In this document: piece after piece, positions 26,446 through 34,552 of the stretch
Numbering within the stretch: the stretch's first letter is position 1
Layout: the number at the start of each line of letters is the position of its first letter
Origin: Streptomyces microflavus
GTDB lineage: Bacteria; Actinomycetota; Actinomycetes; Streptomycetales; Streptomycetaceae
Direction of reading: 5' to 3'
Assembly (NCBI RefSeq): GCF_014650075.1
Contig: NZ_BMUG01000017.1
Span: 1 to 64,000, forward strand
DNA length: 64,000 nucleotides
Made by a program: the position numbers and the translations under genes
The notes under the pieces: model-generated
What the model saw: only the letters and a program-made list of their open reading frames with translations
What the model was told of the DNA's origin: nothing
Database searches by the model: none

Positions 26446-26469
26446 GGGGCGGTCGCACGCGGCCGCCCC
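26446..26469 (+). terminator. Hairpin between sufB and sufD
   Basis: GGGGCGGTCG (26446-26455) and CGGCCGCCCC (26460-26469) pair over 10 positions with one G-T pair and a CACG loop. It could attenuate or process the suf transcript. Confidence 0.45.
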
Positions 26470-26524
26470 GGCCCCTACCGAACCACCCCCCTTCTTGACT
26501 GAGAAAGCGAGCACTACGACAGCC

Positions 26525-27706
26525 ATGGCTGAGGCTCAGAACACTCCGGTGGGCTCCACCACCGCCGGCTCCATCGCGGTGGCCGCGGAGTCGACCGTCG
26601 CCACGCGCATGAGCGCGCCCCCCTCCTTCGACGTCGCGGACTTCCCCGTCCCGCACGGTCGCGAGGAGGAGTGGCGCTTCACCCCGCTGGAGCGGCTGCG
26701 CGGGCTGCACGACGGCACCGCGGTCGCGAACGGTGGCGGCGTGAAGGTCGCGATCGAGGCGCCCGAGGGCGTCACCGTCGAGACCGTCGGCCGCGACGAC
26801 GCGCGGCTCGGCAAGGCCGGTACGCCGGTGGACCGGGTCGCCGCCCAGGCGTACTCCTCCTTCGAGCAGGCCTCGGTCGTCACGGTCGCCAAGGAGGCCG
26901 TGCTCACCGAGCCGGTCCGGATCACCGTGCACGGTGAGGGCGGTACCGCCTACGGCCACCAGCTCATCGAGCTGAAGCCCTTCGCCGAGGCCGTCGTAGT
27001 CATCGACCACACCGGTGACGCGGTGCTCGCCGCCAACGTCGACTACGTCCTCGGTGACGGTGCCAAGCTGACCGTCGTCTCCGTCCAGGACTGGGACGAC
27101 ACGGCCGTCCACGTCGGCCAGCACAACGCGCTGATCGGCCGGGACGCCTCCTTCAAGTCGATCGTCGTCACCTTCGGCGGCGACCTCGTCCGTCTGCACC
27201 CGCGGGTCGCCTACGCAGCCCCGGGCGGCGAGGCGGAGCTCTTCGGTCTGTACTTCACCGACAAGGGCCAGCACCAGGAGCACCGCCTCCTGGTCGACCA
27301 CAACACCCCGCACTGCAAGTCCAACGCGGTGTACAAGGGCGCACTCCAGGGCGAGGGCGCGCACGCCGTCTGGATCGGGGACGTTCTCATCCAGGCCGCC
27401 GCCGAGGGCACCGACACCTACGAGATGAACCGGAACCTCGTCCTCACCGACGGCGCCCGGGTCGACTCCGTGCCCAACCTGGAGATCGAGACCGGCGAGA
27501 TCGTCGGCGCCGGCCACGCCTCGGCGACCGGCCGCTTCGACGACGAGCAGCTCTTCTACCTCCAGTCCCGCGGCATCCCGGCCGAGGAGGCCCGCCGCCT
27601 GGTCGTGCGTGGCTTCTTCGCCGAGCTGGTGCAGCAGATCGGCCTGCCGGACGTGGAAGCGCGTCTGCTCGACAAGATCGAGACCGAGCTGAAGGCGTCC
27701 GTCTGA
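26525..27706 (+). CDS. sufD: Fe-S cluster assembly protein SufD
   Basis: Partner of SufB in the SufBC2D scaffold. The 393 residues show a variable N-terminus, the helix FPVPHGREEEWRFTPLERLRG, the beta-helix core, and LLVDHNTPHCKSNAVYKGAL with the conserved His that helps iron entry. The C-terminus, HASATGRFDDEQLFYLQSRGIP, parallels that of SufB. The start is uncertain: TTG 26495 also lies in frame, but ATG 26525 begins the MAEAQ sequence and is preferred. Its TGA overlaps the next ATG (TGATG). Confidence 0.95.
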   Translation: MAEAQNTPVGSTTAGSIAVAAESTVATRMSAPPSFDVADFPVPHGREEEWRFTPLERLRGLHDGTAVANGGGVKVAIEAPEGVTVETVGRDDARLGKAGTPVDRVAAQAYSSFEQASVVTVAKEAVLTEPVRITVHGEGGTAYGHQLIELKPFAEAVVVIDHTGDAVLAANVDYVLGDGAKLTVVSVQDWDDTAVHVGQHNALIGRDASFKSIVVTFGGDLVRLHPRVAYAAPGGEAELFGLYFTDKGQHQEHRLLVDHNTPHCKSNAVYKGALQGEGAHAVWIGDVLIQAAAEGTDTYEMNRNLVLTDGARVDSVPNLEIETGEIVGAGHASATGRFDDEQLFYLQSRGIPAEEARRLVVRGFFAELVQQIGLPDVEARLLDKIETELKASV

Positions 27707-28023
27707 TGACCTTCGTCAAGGCGTGCGCGCTCAGTGAGCTGGAGGACGACACCCCGAAACGGGTCGAGCTCGACGGCACACCGGTCTCCGTCGTCCGCAC
27801 CGAGGGCGAGGTGTTCGCGATCAACGACATCTGCTCGCACGCGAACGTGTCGCTCTCGGAGGGCGAGGTGGAGGACTGTTCGATCGAGTGCTGGCTGCAC
27901 GGCTCGTCGTTCGACCTCCGCACCGGCAAGCCGTCCGGCCTTCCCGCGACGCGCCCCGTCCCCGTATACCCCGTAAAGATCGAAGGGGACGATGTGCTCG
28001 TCTCCGTCACCCAGGAGTCCTGA
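27706..28023 (+). CDS. Rieske-type [2Fe-2S] ferredoxin of the suf operon
   Basis: A 105-residue soluble Rieske protein. The two cluster-binding boxes are C43-S-H45 (NDICSHANVSL) and C62-W-L-H65 (ECWLHGSSFDLRTGKPSG). This is the non-haem dioxygenase-ferredoxin type rather than the bc1 type. It sits between sufD and sufC with a one-base overlap upstream and 7 bases downstream. That position in actinobacterial suf operons suggests it supplies electrons during cluster assembly or persulfide reduction; this is inference. Confidence 0.93.
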   Translation: MTFVKACALSELEDDTPKRVELDGTPVSVVRTEGEVFAINDICSHANVSLSEGEVEDCSIECWLHGSSFDLRTGKPSGLPATRPVPVYPVKIEGDDVLVSVTQES

Positions 28024-28030
28024 GTCACCC

Positions 28031-28795
28031 ATGGCAACGCTTGAAATCCGCGACCTGCACGTCTCCGTCGAGGCCGACAACGCCACGAAGGAGATCCTCA
28101 AGGGCGTCGACCTGACCGTGAAGCAGGGCGAGACCCACGCCATCATGGGCCCCAACGGGTCCGGCAAGTCCACCCTCGCGTACTCGCTCGCGGGTCACCC
28201 CAAGTACACGATCACGAGCGGCACGGTCACCCTCGACGGCGAGGACGTCCTGGAGATGTCCGTCGACGAGCGCGCCCGCGCCGGCCTGTTCCTGGCCATG
28301 CAGTACCCGGTCGAGATCCCCGGTGTCTCGGTCTCCAACTTCCTGCGCACCTCCGCCACCGCCGTCCGCGGCGAGGCCCCCAAGCTGCGTACGTGGGTCA
28401 AGGAGGTCCGGGAGACGATGGCCGAGCTCCAGATGGACCCCGCCTTCGCCGAGCGCAACGTCAACGAGGGCTTCTCCGGCGGTGAGAAGAAGCGCCACGA
28501 GATCCTGCAGCTGGAGCTCCTCAAGCCGAAGATCGCCGTCCTGGACGAGACCGACTCCGGCCTGGACGTCGACGCGCTCAAGACCGTCTCCGAGGGCGTC
28601 AACCGGGTCCGCGCGACCGGCGAGGTCGGCACGCTGCTGATCACGCACTACACCCGCATCCTGAAGTACATCAAGCCCGACTTCGTGCACGTGTTCGCCA
28701 ACGGCCGGATCGCGGCCTCCGGCGGTGCCGAGCTGGCCGACCAGCTGGAGAACGAGGGCTACGAGGCATACACGAAGGGTGGCGCTTCCGCGTGA
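28031..28795 (+). CDS. sufC: Fe-S cluster assembly ATPase SufC
   Basis: ABC-type ATPase that drives conformational change in the SufBC2D complex. The 254 residues have Walker A GPNGSGKST (40-48), the SufC-type signature NEGFSGGEKKRHEILQL, Walker B IAVLDETDSGLDVDALK and the H-loop LLITHYTRIL. The ATG at 28031 is selected by homology; the upstream frame lacks a better start. It overlaps sufS by 4 bases. Confidence 0.96.
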   Translation: MATLEIRDLHVSVEADNATKEILKGVDLTVKQGETHAIMGPNGSGKSTLAYSLAGHPKYTITSGTVTLDGEDVLEMSVDERARAGLFLAMQYPVEIPGVSVSNFLRTSATAVRGEAPKLRTWVKEVRETMAELQMDPAFAERNVNEGFSGGEKKRHEILQLELLKPKIAVLDETDSGLDVDALKTVSEGVNRVRATGEVGTLLITHYTRILKYIKPDFVHVFANGRIAASGGAELADQLENEGYEAYTKGGASA

Positions 28796-30060
28796 CTGAC
28801 GCCCGACAGGGGCTCACCGGCCTCCTCGACACCGAGGCGATCCGCAAGGACTTCCCGATCCTGGACCGCACGGTCCGCGACGGCAAGAAGATCGTTTACC
28901 TGGACTCCGCGGCGACCTCGCAGAAGCCGCGCCAGGTCCTCGACGCGCTCAACACGTACTACGAGCGCCACAACGCGAACGTGCACCGAGGCGTCTACAC
29001 GATCGCCGAGGAGGCCACCGCGCTGTACGAAGGCGCCCGTGACAAGGTCGCGGCCTTCATCAACGCACCGAGCCGCGACGAGGTGATCTTCACGAAGAAC
29101 GCCTCGGAGTCGCTCAACCTCGTGGCCAACATGCTCGGCTGGGCGGACGAGCCCTACCGGGTGGACCGCGACACCGAGATCGTCACCACGGAGATGGAGC
29201 ACCACTCCAACATCGTGCCGTGGCAGCTGCTCTCGCAGCGCACCGGCGCGAAGCTGAAGTGGTTCGGCATCACCGACGACGGCCGGCTCGACCTGTCGAA
29301 CATCGACGAGATCATCACCGAGAAGACGAAGATCGTCTCCTTCACGCTGGTCTCGAACATCCTGGGTACCGTCAACCCGGTCGAGCAGATCATCCGCCGC
29401 GCCCAGCAGGTCGGCGCGCTGGTCTGCATCGACGCCTCGCAGGCCGCCCCGCACATGGTGCTGGACGTGCAGGCGCTCCAGGCCGACTTCGTGGCCTTCA
29501 CCGGCCACAAGATGGTCGGCCCGACCGGCATCGGCGTGCTCTGGGGACGGCAGGAGCTCCTGGAGGACCTGCCTCCGTTCCTCGGCGGCGGCGAGATGAT
29601 CGAGACCGTGTCGATGCACTCCTCGACATACGCCCCGGCGCCGCACAAGTTCGAGGCCGGTACGCCCCCGATCGCCCAGGCCGTCGGCCTCGGCGCGGCC
29701 GTGGACTACCTCTCGGCGATCGGCATGGAGAACATCCACCGCCACGAGCAGGCGATCACCGAGTACGCGGTGAAGCGCCTCCTGGACGTCCCGGGCCTGC
29801 GGATCATCGGCCCGGCGACGGCCGAGGACCGCGGGGCGACGATCTCCTTCACGCTCGGCGACATCCACCCGCACGACGTGGGCCAGGTCCTCGACGAGAT
29901 GGGTATCTGCGTCCGGGTCGGCCACCACTGCGCGCGGCCGGTCTGCCTGCGGTACGGAATTCCCGCGACGACGCGAGCGTCGTTCTATCTGTACTCCACG
30001 CCCGCCGAGGTCGACGCCTTGGTGGACGGCCTGGAGCACGTCCGGAACTTCTTCGGCTGA
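28792..30060 (+). CDS. sufS: Cysteine desulfurase SufS
   Basis: Pyridoxal-phosphate enzyme that takes sulfur from cysteine as a persulfide for cluster assembly. The 422-residue group II desulfurase has EMEHHSNIVPWQ (135-146), the PLP Lys240 in FTGHKMVGPTG, and the catalytic Cys380 in VGHHCARPVC on the short mobile loop. GTG start overlapping the sufC stop. It works with SufU (30071), as in Gram-positive systems that use SufU rather than SufE. Confidence 0.96.
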   Translation: MTDARQGLTGLLDTEAIRKDFPILDRTVRDGKKIVYLDSAATSQKPRQVLDALNTYYERHNANVHRGVYTIAEEATALYEGARDKVAAFINAPSRDEVIFTKNASESLNLVANMLGWADEPYRVDRDTEIVTTEMEHHSNIVPWQLLSQRTGAKLKWFGITDDGRLDLSNIDEIITEKTKIVSFTLVSNILGTVNPVEQIIRRAQQVGALVCIDASQAAPHMVLDVQALQADFVAFTGHKMVGPTGIGVLWGRQELLEDLPPFLGGGEMIETVSMHSSTYAPAPHKFEAGTPPIAQAVGLGAAVDYLSAIGMENIHRHEQAITEYAVKRLLDVPGLRIIGPATAEDRGATISFTLGDIHPHDVGQVLDEMGICVRVGHHCARPVCLRYGIPATTRASFYLYSTPAEVDALVDGLEHVRNFFG

Positions 30061-30070
30061 GGGCTGACTC

Positions 30071-30526
30071 GTGAAGCTTGATTCCATGTACCAGGAAGTG
30101 ATCCTGGACCACTACAAGCACCCCCACGGGCGTGGCCTGCGGGACGGCGACGCCGAGGTGCACCACGTCAATCCGACCTGCGGCGACGAGATCACGCTCC
30201 GGGTGAAGTACGACGGCGAGACCATCGCCGACGTGAGCTACGAGGGCCAGGGCTGCTCCATCAGCCAGGCCAGCGCCTCCGTGCTGAACGAGCTGCTCGT
30301 CGGCAAGGAGCTGCCCGAGGCGCAGAAGATCCAGGCCGCGTTCCTGGAGCTGATGCAGTCCAAGGGGCAGCTGGAGCCGGACGAGGCGATGGAGGAGGTG
30401 CTGGAGGACGCCGTCGCGTTCGCCGGCGTCTCCAAGTACCCCGCCCGGGTCAAGTGCGCGCTGCTGAGCTGGATGGCGTGGAAGGACGCGACGGCCAAGG
30501 CGCTGTCCGAAGGGAAGACCGCATGA
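30071..30526 (+). CDS. sufU: SUF sulfur-transfer protein SufU
   Basis: Zinc-dependent sulfurtransferase that accepts the persulfide from SufS. In the 151-residue protein the zinc ligands C37 (NPTCGDE, with D39), C62 (GQGCSIS) and C129 (RVKCALL) are in place, and it has the 18-21 residue insertion between the second and third that marks SufU from IscU. GTG start 10 bases after sufS. Overlaps the next ATG. Confidence 0.95.
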   Translation: MKLDSMYQEVILDHYKHPHGRGLRDGDAEVHHVNPTCGDEITLRVKYDGETIADVSYEGQGCSISQASASVLNELLVGKELPEAQKIQAAFLELMQSKGQLEPDEAMEEVLEDAVAFAGVSKYPARVKCALLSWMAWKDATAKALSEGKTA

Positions 30527-30861
30527 GCGAGAACGAGACCGCGACCATGAAGCCGGCCTCCGAGGAGGAGGTCCGCGAGGCGCTGTACGACGTCGTCGAC
30601 CCCGAGCTGGGCATCGACGTCGTCAACCTGGGCCTGATCTACGGCATCCACGTGGACGACGCCAACATCGCCACCCTCGACATGACCCTGACGTCCGCGG
30701 CCTGCCCGCTGACCGATGTCATCGAGGACCAGGCGAAGTCCGCCACGGACGGCATCGTCAACGAGCTCCGGATCAACTGGGTCTGGATGCCACCGTGGGG
30801 CCCGGACAAGATCACGGACGACGGGCGCGAGCAGCTCCGCGCGCTCGGCTTCAACGTCTGA
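30523..30861 (+). CDS. sufT: SufT-type metal-sulfur cluster assembly factor (MIP18/DUF59)
   Basis: A 112-residue DUF59 (MIP18/PaaD) protein, usually the last gene of actinobacterial suf operons, that helps mature Fe-S proteins. The family stretch is DVVDPELGIDVVNLGLIYGI (24-43), and the conserved Cys61 is in TSAACPLTDVIEDQ. The ending WMPPWGPDKITDDGREQLRALGFNV is typical. The ATG overlaps the sufU stop (ATGA). A 14-15 bp terminator follows 26 bases later. Confidence 0.93.
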   Translation: MSENETATMKPASEEEVREALYDVVDPELGIDVVNLGLIYGIHVDDANIATLDMTLTSAACPLTDVIEDQAKSATDGIVNELRINWVWMPPWGPDKITDDGREQLRALGFNV

Positions 30862-30886
30862 TCCCGCGCTCCCCCGTACGACACCG

Positions 30887-30925
30887 ACGGCCGTGCCCGC
30901 CAGTTCTGCCGGCGGGCACGGCCGT
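30887..30925 (+). terminator. Terminator of the suf operon
   Basis: CGGCCGTGCCCGCC and GGCGGGCACGGCCG form a perfect 14-bp stem (one more A-T pair outside) with a 9-base loop, then TTCG. Confidence 0.85.
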
Positions 30926-30971
30926 TCGCTCGCGGGTGCGGTCGTCGTACCCGCCGGGCAGACTGTCCGGC

Positions 30972-31337
30972 ATGGCCGTTCGCATGTACCACCTCGCCGT
31001 AGACGCCCACGACCTGCCGCTCCTCGCCCGGTTCTGGAGCGCGGTGCTGGACTGGCAGGTGCTCTTCGAGGACGAGGACGAGATCGTCATCGGCGCCCAT
31101 GAGACCGCGCTGCCGGGCATGTGCTTCCTCCCCGTACCGGAGCGGAAGACCGTCAAGAACCGGCTGCACATCGATCTGACCCCCGACGACCAGGACGCCG
31201 AGGTCGAGCGCATCATCGCGCTCGGCGCCCGGCGGCTGGACGTCGGGCAGGGGCCGGACGCCACCTGGGTGGTGCTGGCAGATCCCGAGGGCAACGAGTT
31301 CTGCGTGCTGCGCCCCAAGCGGACGCTGACCGACTGA
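30972..31337 (+). CDS. VOC (glyoxalase-like) family protein
   Basis: A 121-residue vicinal-oxygen-chelate domain: MYHLAVDAHDLPLLARFWSAVLDWQVL at the start, RLHIDLTPDDQDAEVERIIALGA in the middle and WVVLADPEGNEFCVLRP at the end. Metal ligand candidates are H7, H61 and the Glu of PEGN. It matches the small actinobacterial glyoxalase-like subgroup, with no predictable substrate. ATG at 30972; open frame upstream discounted because it crosses the suf terminator. Confidence 0.83.
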   Translation: MAVRMYHLAVDAHDLPLLARFWSAVLDWQVLFEDEDEIVIGAHETALPGMCFLPVPERKTVKNRLHIDLTPDDQDAEVERIIALGARRLDVGQGPDATWVVLADPEGNEFCVLRPKRTLTD

Positions 31338-31346
31338 GCCCGTGCC

Positions 31347-32507
31347 CTACACCGGGGCGGTCGGCGGTGGCCCGTACTGCTCCGGCAGGGTCTGTGCCGC
31401 CGCCTCCGCCAGGACCGGGGCCAGGTTCTCGTTGCGCATCCGGAGGTCCACGTACAGCAGTCCGGTCACCAGGGGCGGGAAGATCGACGAGAAGAGCTGG
31501 CTCACCAGCCCGCTGATCATGGACAGCACCATCAGGCCGCCGAACACGGCGAGGATCTCCGCACCGCTCGGGTCGGCCTCCAGGCCGGAGGGGTCCGCCA
31601 TGCCGGGGAGCATGCCCAGGGCCTGGAACGGCATCTGGATCATGTAGCCGACCATCGACGCCAGCCCGACCGCGAGCAGGCCGATCCCGAAGACCCGCCA
31701 CCAGCTGCCGCGCACCAGCTGGGCCGAGCGGCGGAGTGCCGCGAACGGGCCCTGGTTCTCGAAGACCACGACCGTCGGGGCGAGGGAGAGTTTCACCCAG
31801 ATCCAGACCGCCAACGGGCCGAGGAGCAGGGTGCCCAGCAGACCGGTCCACAGCAGCGGCAGGGCGCTGTCCGCGTCGCCCAGCGTGACGAAGTAGACCG
31901 TCGTCGCGGCCACGGCGGCCATGAGGAGCATCAAGGGGACGACAGCGGTGAGCCCCAGCAGGAACACCGTGCCGATCATGGCCCAGACCCGCGACCAGGC
32001 CCGGCGCCAGACGGAGCCGAAGCGGGCCGGGCGGCCGAGGACGGCCTCCTGGAGGACTGCCGGAACCGCCGCCTGGACGACCGCCGACGCGAGCAGGAAC
32101 AGGGTGACGCCGAGGACCATCAGCACACCGAACGCGATGCCCAGCGGCACCAGTTCCGCAGCGTCCGGGGAGTCGGACGCCGTCAGTTCGTCCCACTGGG
32201 GCGCGACGACGGCGAGGGCGACGGCGCCCGCCCCGAGCATCACGAGAGTCGCCGCCCCGAACAGCGTCAGTGCCACTCCGATCAGCGGCTTCCAGTACCG
32301 TCCGAGCGTTGTGAAGGCGCCGGTGAGCATGTCGGAGACCCTCAGCGGCGCCAGGGGTATCACCCCCGGTCTGGGCGGCGCCGCCCATCCGCCGTTCCAG
32401 CCACCCGGTCCCTGCGCTCCCCCGTGGAAGGGCCCCCCACCGTGGGGCGCGCCCCCGTACGGGGCACCGCCCCACCCTGCGTCCTGCGCCACTGCGTCTC
32501 CGCTCAC
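31347..32507 (-). CDS. Multi-pass membrane protein, glycerophosphodiester-phosphodiesterase membrane-domain-like
   Basis: A 386-residue protein with a Gly/Pro/Trp-rich cytoplasmic N-terminus (repeats of GGAPYGGAPHGGGPFHGG) followed by the family start PLRVSDMLTGAFTTLGRYWKPLIGVAL. It then has about six to seven membrane helices, including FGVLMVLGVTLFLLASAVV, AMIGTVFLLGLTAVVPLMLLMAAVA and VFGGLMVLSMISGLVSQLF. The end LLYVDLRMRNENLAPVLAEAA is characteristic of the actinobacterial DUF7544-like/GDPD membrane domain family. No enzymatic residues are apparent. GTG start. Converges with the VOC gene. Confidence 0.75.
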   Translation of the reverse strand: MSGDAVAQDAGWGGAPYGGAPHGGGPFHGGAQGPGGWNGGWAAPPRPGVIPLAPLRVSDMLTGAFTTLGRYWKPLIGVALTLFGAATLVMLGAGAVALAVVAPQWDELTASDSPDAAELVPLGIAFGVLMVLGVTLFLLASAVVQAAVPAVLQEAVLGRPARFGSVWRRAWSRVWAMIGTVFLLGLTAVVPLMLLMAAVAATTVYFVTLGDADSALPLLWTGLLGTLLLGPLAVWIWVKLSLAPTVVVFENQGPFAALRRSAQLVRGSWWRVFGIGLLAVGLASMVGYMIQMPFQALGMLPGMADPSGLEADPSGAEILAVFGGLMVLSMISGLVSQLFSSIFPPLVTGLLYVDLRMRNENLAPVLAEAAAQTLPEQYGPPPTAPV

Positions 32508-32580
32508 ATCGTCGGCCCGTGCTGCCGGGCCGTGTCATCGGTCGGGACACCGTAACGCCCCTGATGCGGGCCGATTATGT

Positions 32581-32614
32581 GTACAGCTGTACGCAACGAT
32601 GCGTACTCTCGTAC
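32581..32614 (+). promoter_or_regulatory. Large palindromic operator upstream of the SMR-tetR pair
   Basis: A 7-bp inverted repeat GTACGCA-ACGA-TGCGTAC (32589-32606) is centred between two outer GTAC tetramers (32581-32584, 32611-32614), so four GTAC blocks are arranged symmetrically. It ends 2 bases before the ATG at 32617. TTATGT at 32575-32580 could be the -10. It is a probable site for the TetR protein encoded at 32943. Confidence 0.65.
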
Positions 32615-32616
32615 AC

Positions 32617-32943
32617 ATGGGATACGCATACGGACTGCTCGCCGCGGCGATCGCGGCGGAGGTGGCCGGGACGACGGCCATGAAGTACAGCGACGGCTTC
32701 ACCCGGCTCTGGCCCTCGATCGGCACGGCGGTGGGGTACCTCATCGCCTTCACCCTGCTCGCACAGACCCTCAAGACGCTCTCCGTGGGCACCGCGTACG
32801 CGATCTGGGCCGGTGTCGGCACCGCCGCCGTGGCCCTCATCGGCATCCTGTTCCTGGGGGAGTCCAGCAGCCCGGTCAAGCTCGCGGGCGTGGCCCTGAT
32901 CGTCGTCGGGGTCGTCGTGCTCAATCTGGGCGGGGCGCACTGA
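32617..32943 (+). CDS. Small multidrug resistance (SMR) efflux transporter
   Basis: A 108-residue four-helix EmrE/QacE-type proton-coupled exporter. The essential membrane-embedded Glu is in AAAIAAEVAGTTAMKYSDGFTRLWPS, and the second half has the signature LAQTLKTLSVGTAYAIWAGVGTAAVALIG. An ATG at 32599 would add six residues but sits inside the operator. The ATG at 32617 gives the usual family start (MGYAYGLLAAAIAAE). Its TGA overlaps the tetR ATG (TGATG), so pump and regulator are one transcript. Confidence 0.93.
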   Translation: MGYAYGLLAAAIAAEVAGTTAMKYSDGFTRLWPSIGTAVGYLIAFTLLAQTLKTLSVGTAYAIWAGVGTAAVALIGILFLGESSSPVKLAGVALIVVGVVVLNLGGAH

Positions 32944-33506
32944 TGGCCCGCCGGTACGACCCCGAGCGGCGGACGCGGATCATCGACGCGGCGCTGCGCG
33001 TGATAGCCGCCGACGGGATAGCCGGGCTCAGCCACCGCACCGTGGCCGCCGAGGCCGATGTGCCGCTCGGCTCGACCACGTACCACTTCGGCTCGCTGGA
33101 CGAACTGCTGACGGCCGCCCTGCGCCGGTCCAACGAGAACTTCGCCCAGGCGCTGCGCGACAGCGAGGTCTGTGCCGTGGAGCCTTCCGGGGAGGAGGCC
33201 GGCGCCGGACTCGCCGATGAGCTGACCCGGGTGCTGGGGGAGTGGTTCGCGGGCGAGCGGGGCGCGATCGAGCTGGAGTACGAGCTGTATCTCGCCGCCC
33301 TGCGCCGCCCGGCCCTGCGACCGGTCGCCGCCGAGTGGACCGAGTCGGCGGTCGAGGTGCTGTCCGCGCGCACCGACCCGGCCACCGCACGGGCCCTCGT
33401 CGCGCTGATGGACGGCGTCTGCCTCCAGGTGCTGCTGACCGGCTCCGCCTTCGATGCGGCCTACACCCGCGAGATGCTGACCCGGGTCGTGGACGGCTGC
33501 GCCTGA
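32943..33506 (+). CDS. TetR-family repressor of the SMR pump
   Basis: A 187-residue TetR regulator. The HTH spans residues 20-45 (DGIAGLSHRTVAAEADVPLGSTTYHF), followed by a ligand domain with the C-terminal TetR_C pattern RALVALMDGVCLQVLLTGSAFDAAYTREML. Co-transcribed with the SMR exporter, so it most likely binds the 34-base palindrome upstream of both genes and is relieved by the pump's substrate; this is inference. A 26-bp tandem repeat begins at its stop codon. Confidence 0.92.
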   Translation: MARRYDPERRTRIIDAALRVIAADGIAGLSHRTVAAEADVPLGSTTYHFGSLDELLTAALRRSNENFAQALRDSEVCAVEPSGEEAGAGLADELTRVLGEWFAGERGAIELEYELYLAALRRPALRPVAAEWTESAVEVLSARTDPATARALVALMDGVCLQVLLTGSAFDAAYTREMLTRVVDGCA

Positions 33507-33604
33507 GCGGCCCGGGTCACCCGAGGCCTTGAGCGGCCCGTGTTCCCCGAGGCCTTGAGCGCCCGGGTCGTCCGAGGTCCTGAGCGGCCCCCGGTCACCC
33601 GAGG
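33505..33604. repeat. Degenerate 26-bp tandem repeat, four copies
   Basis: Four units starting GAGCGGCCC and continuing with a GTC(A)CCCGAGG core: 33505-33530, 33531-33556, 33557-33581 and 33582-33604. They fill the gap between two convergent genes and include the stop regions of both. Small CGGGT/ACCCG hairpins are possible. Confidence 0.75.
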
Positions 33605-34470
33605 CGGCGGACCGTCTCCAGGGCCGTGCGCACGCTCGCCTCGATGTCCGTGACCGGGTACTGCACCTGCCGGACCGTCCGCTCCCGGTCGACCACCAGG
33701 GTCAGCCGCTTGAGCCGGCTGACCCCCGCCGCCCGGAACGTCGGCAGCCGCAGGGCAGCCGTCAGGGTCAGATCGGCGTCCGAGAGCAGCGGGAAGCGCA
33801 GCCCCTCCTTCTCCGCGAAGGCGCGCTGTTCGTCCGGGCGCTGCACGGACACCCCGTGCACGGTGGCGCCGGCGGCCGTGAACTCGGCCAACTGGTCGCG
33901 GTACGTGCACGATTCGAGGGTGCAGCCACTGGCCCCGGGGATCCCGGCCCAGCCCGGCGGGTAGGCGTCCGCGCGGGCGTAGGCGCTGGGGAAGCAGTAC
34001 AGAACGGTGTACGGGGTGTCCGCCACCGGGTCGTGCGGCTCCCCGTCCGCGCCGGTCAGCACCAGCTCCGGCACCCGTGTCCCCAGCAGGGCCCCCACCC
34101 GGGCCGCCTCCTGCGAGGCCTCCGTCGTCGTCGCCATCGTCTCCCCTTCTCCCAGCACCCATGTGTCACCCCAGTCCTGGAGCGCGACGAGGACGGGCAG
34201 CAGCGCCCGGCCGCGCGGCGTGAGGCGGTACTCGTACCGGACCGGGCGGTCCTGGTACGGCTCCCGGGACAGCACCCCCGCCTCCACCAGCAGCCGCAGC
34301 CGCTCGGTGAGCACCTTCCGCGAGACGCCCAGCTCCTGCTGGAGCGCGTCGAACCGGTGCACGCCGCGTGCGGTGTCCCGCACGATCAGCAGGGTCCACC
34401 AGTCACCGACGACATCGAGCGCCTGGGCGATCGAGCAGTCGGCGTCGGCCAGGCTGGTGCGCTGGGCCAT
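33595..34470 (-). CDS. HxlR-type regulator fused to a peroxiredoxin domain
   Basis: A 291-residue two-domain protein. Residues 1-110 are an HxlR/DUF24 winged helix (SIAQALDVVGDWWTLLIVRD, then QELGVSRKVLTERLRLLVEAGVL) with the N-terminal Cys11 that redox-sensing relatives such as YodB and HypR use. Residues 120-290 are a BCP/PrxQ-like peroxiredoxin with a peroxidatic-type Cys183 and a second Cys188 (PGASGCTLESCTYRDQ) and FPLLSDADLTLT. Start 34470 has GGAGGAGGG upstream; the frame is open to 34605 without support. An internal ATG at 34137 (residue 112), right after the linker, has its own GGGAGAAGGGGAGACG ribosome site, so a free peroxiredoxin may also be made. Divergent from the MFS gene at 34608. 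Confidence 0.85.
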   Translation of the reverse strand: MAQRTSLADADCSIAQALDVVGDWWTLLIVRDTARGVHRFDALQQELGVSRKVLTERLRLLVEAGVLSREPYQDRPVRYEYRLTPRGRALLPVLVALQDWGDTWVLGEGETMATTTEASQEAARVGALLGTRVPELVLTGADGEPHDPVADTPYTVLYCFPSAYARADAYPPGWAGIPGASGCTLESCTYRDQLAEFTAAGATVHGVSVQRPDEQRAFAEKEGLRFPLLSDADLTLTAALRLPTFRAAGVSRLKRLTLVVDRERTVRQVQYPVTDIEASVRTALETVRRLG

Positions 34471-34552
34471 GGTTCCCGCCCTCCTCCGTCGTGGTTGCCG
34501 CGCCGCCCCCCGGAATGCGGTTGACCTTGATGGAACCATGCTGCCATAGTCC

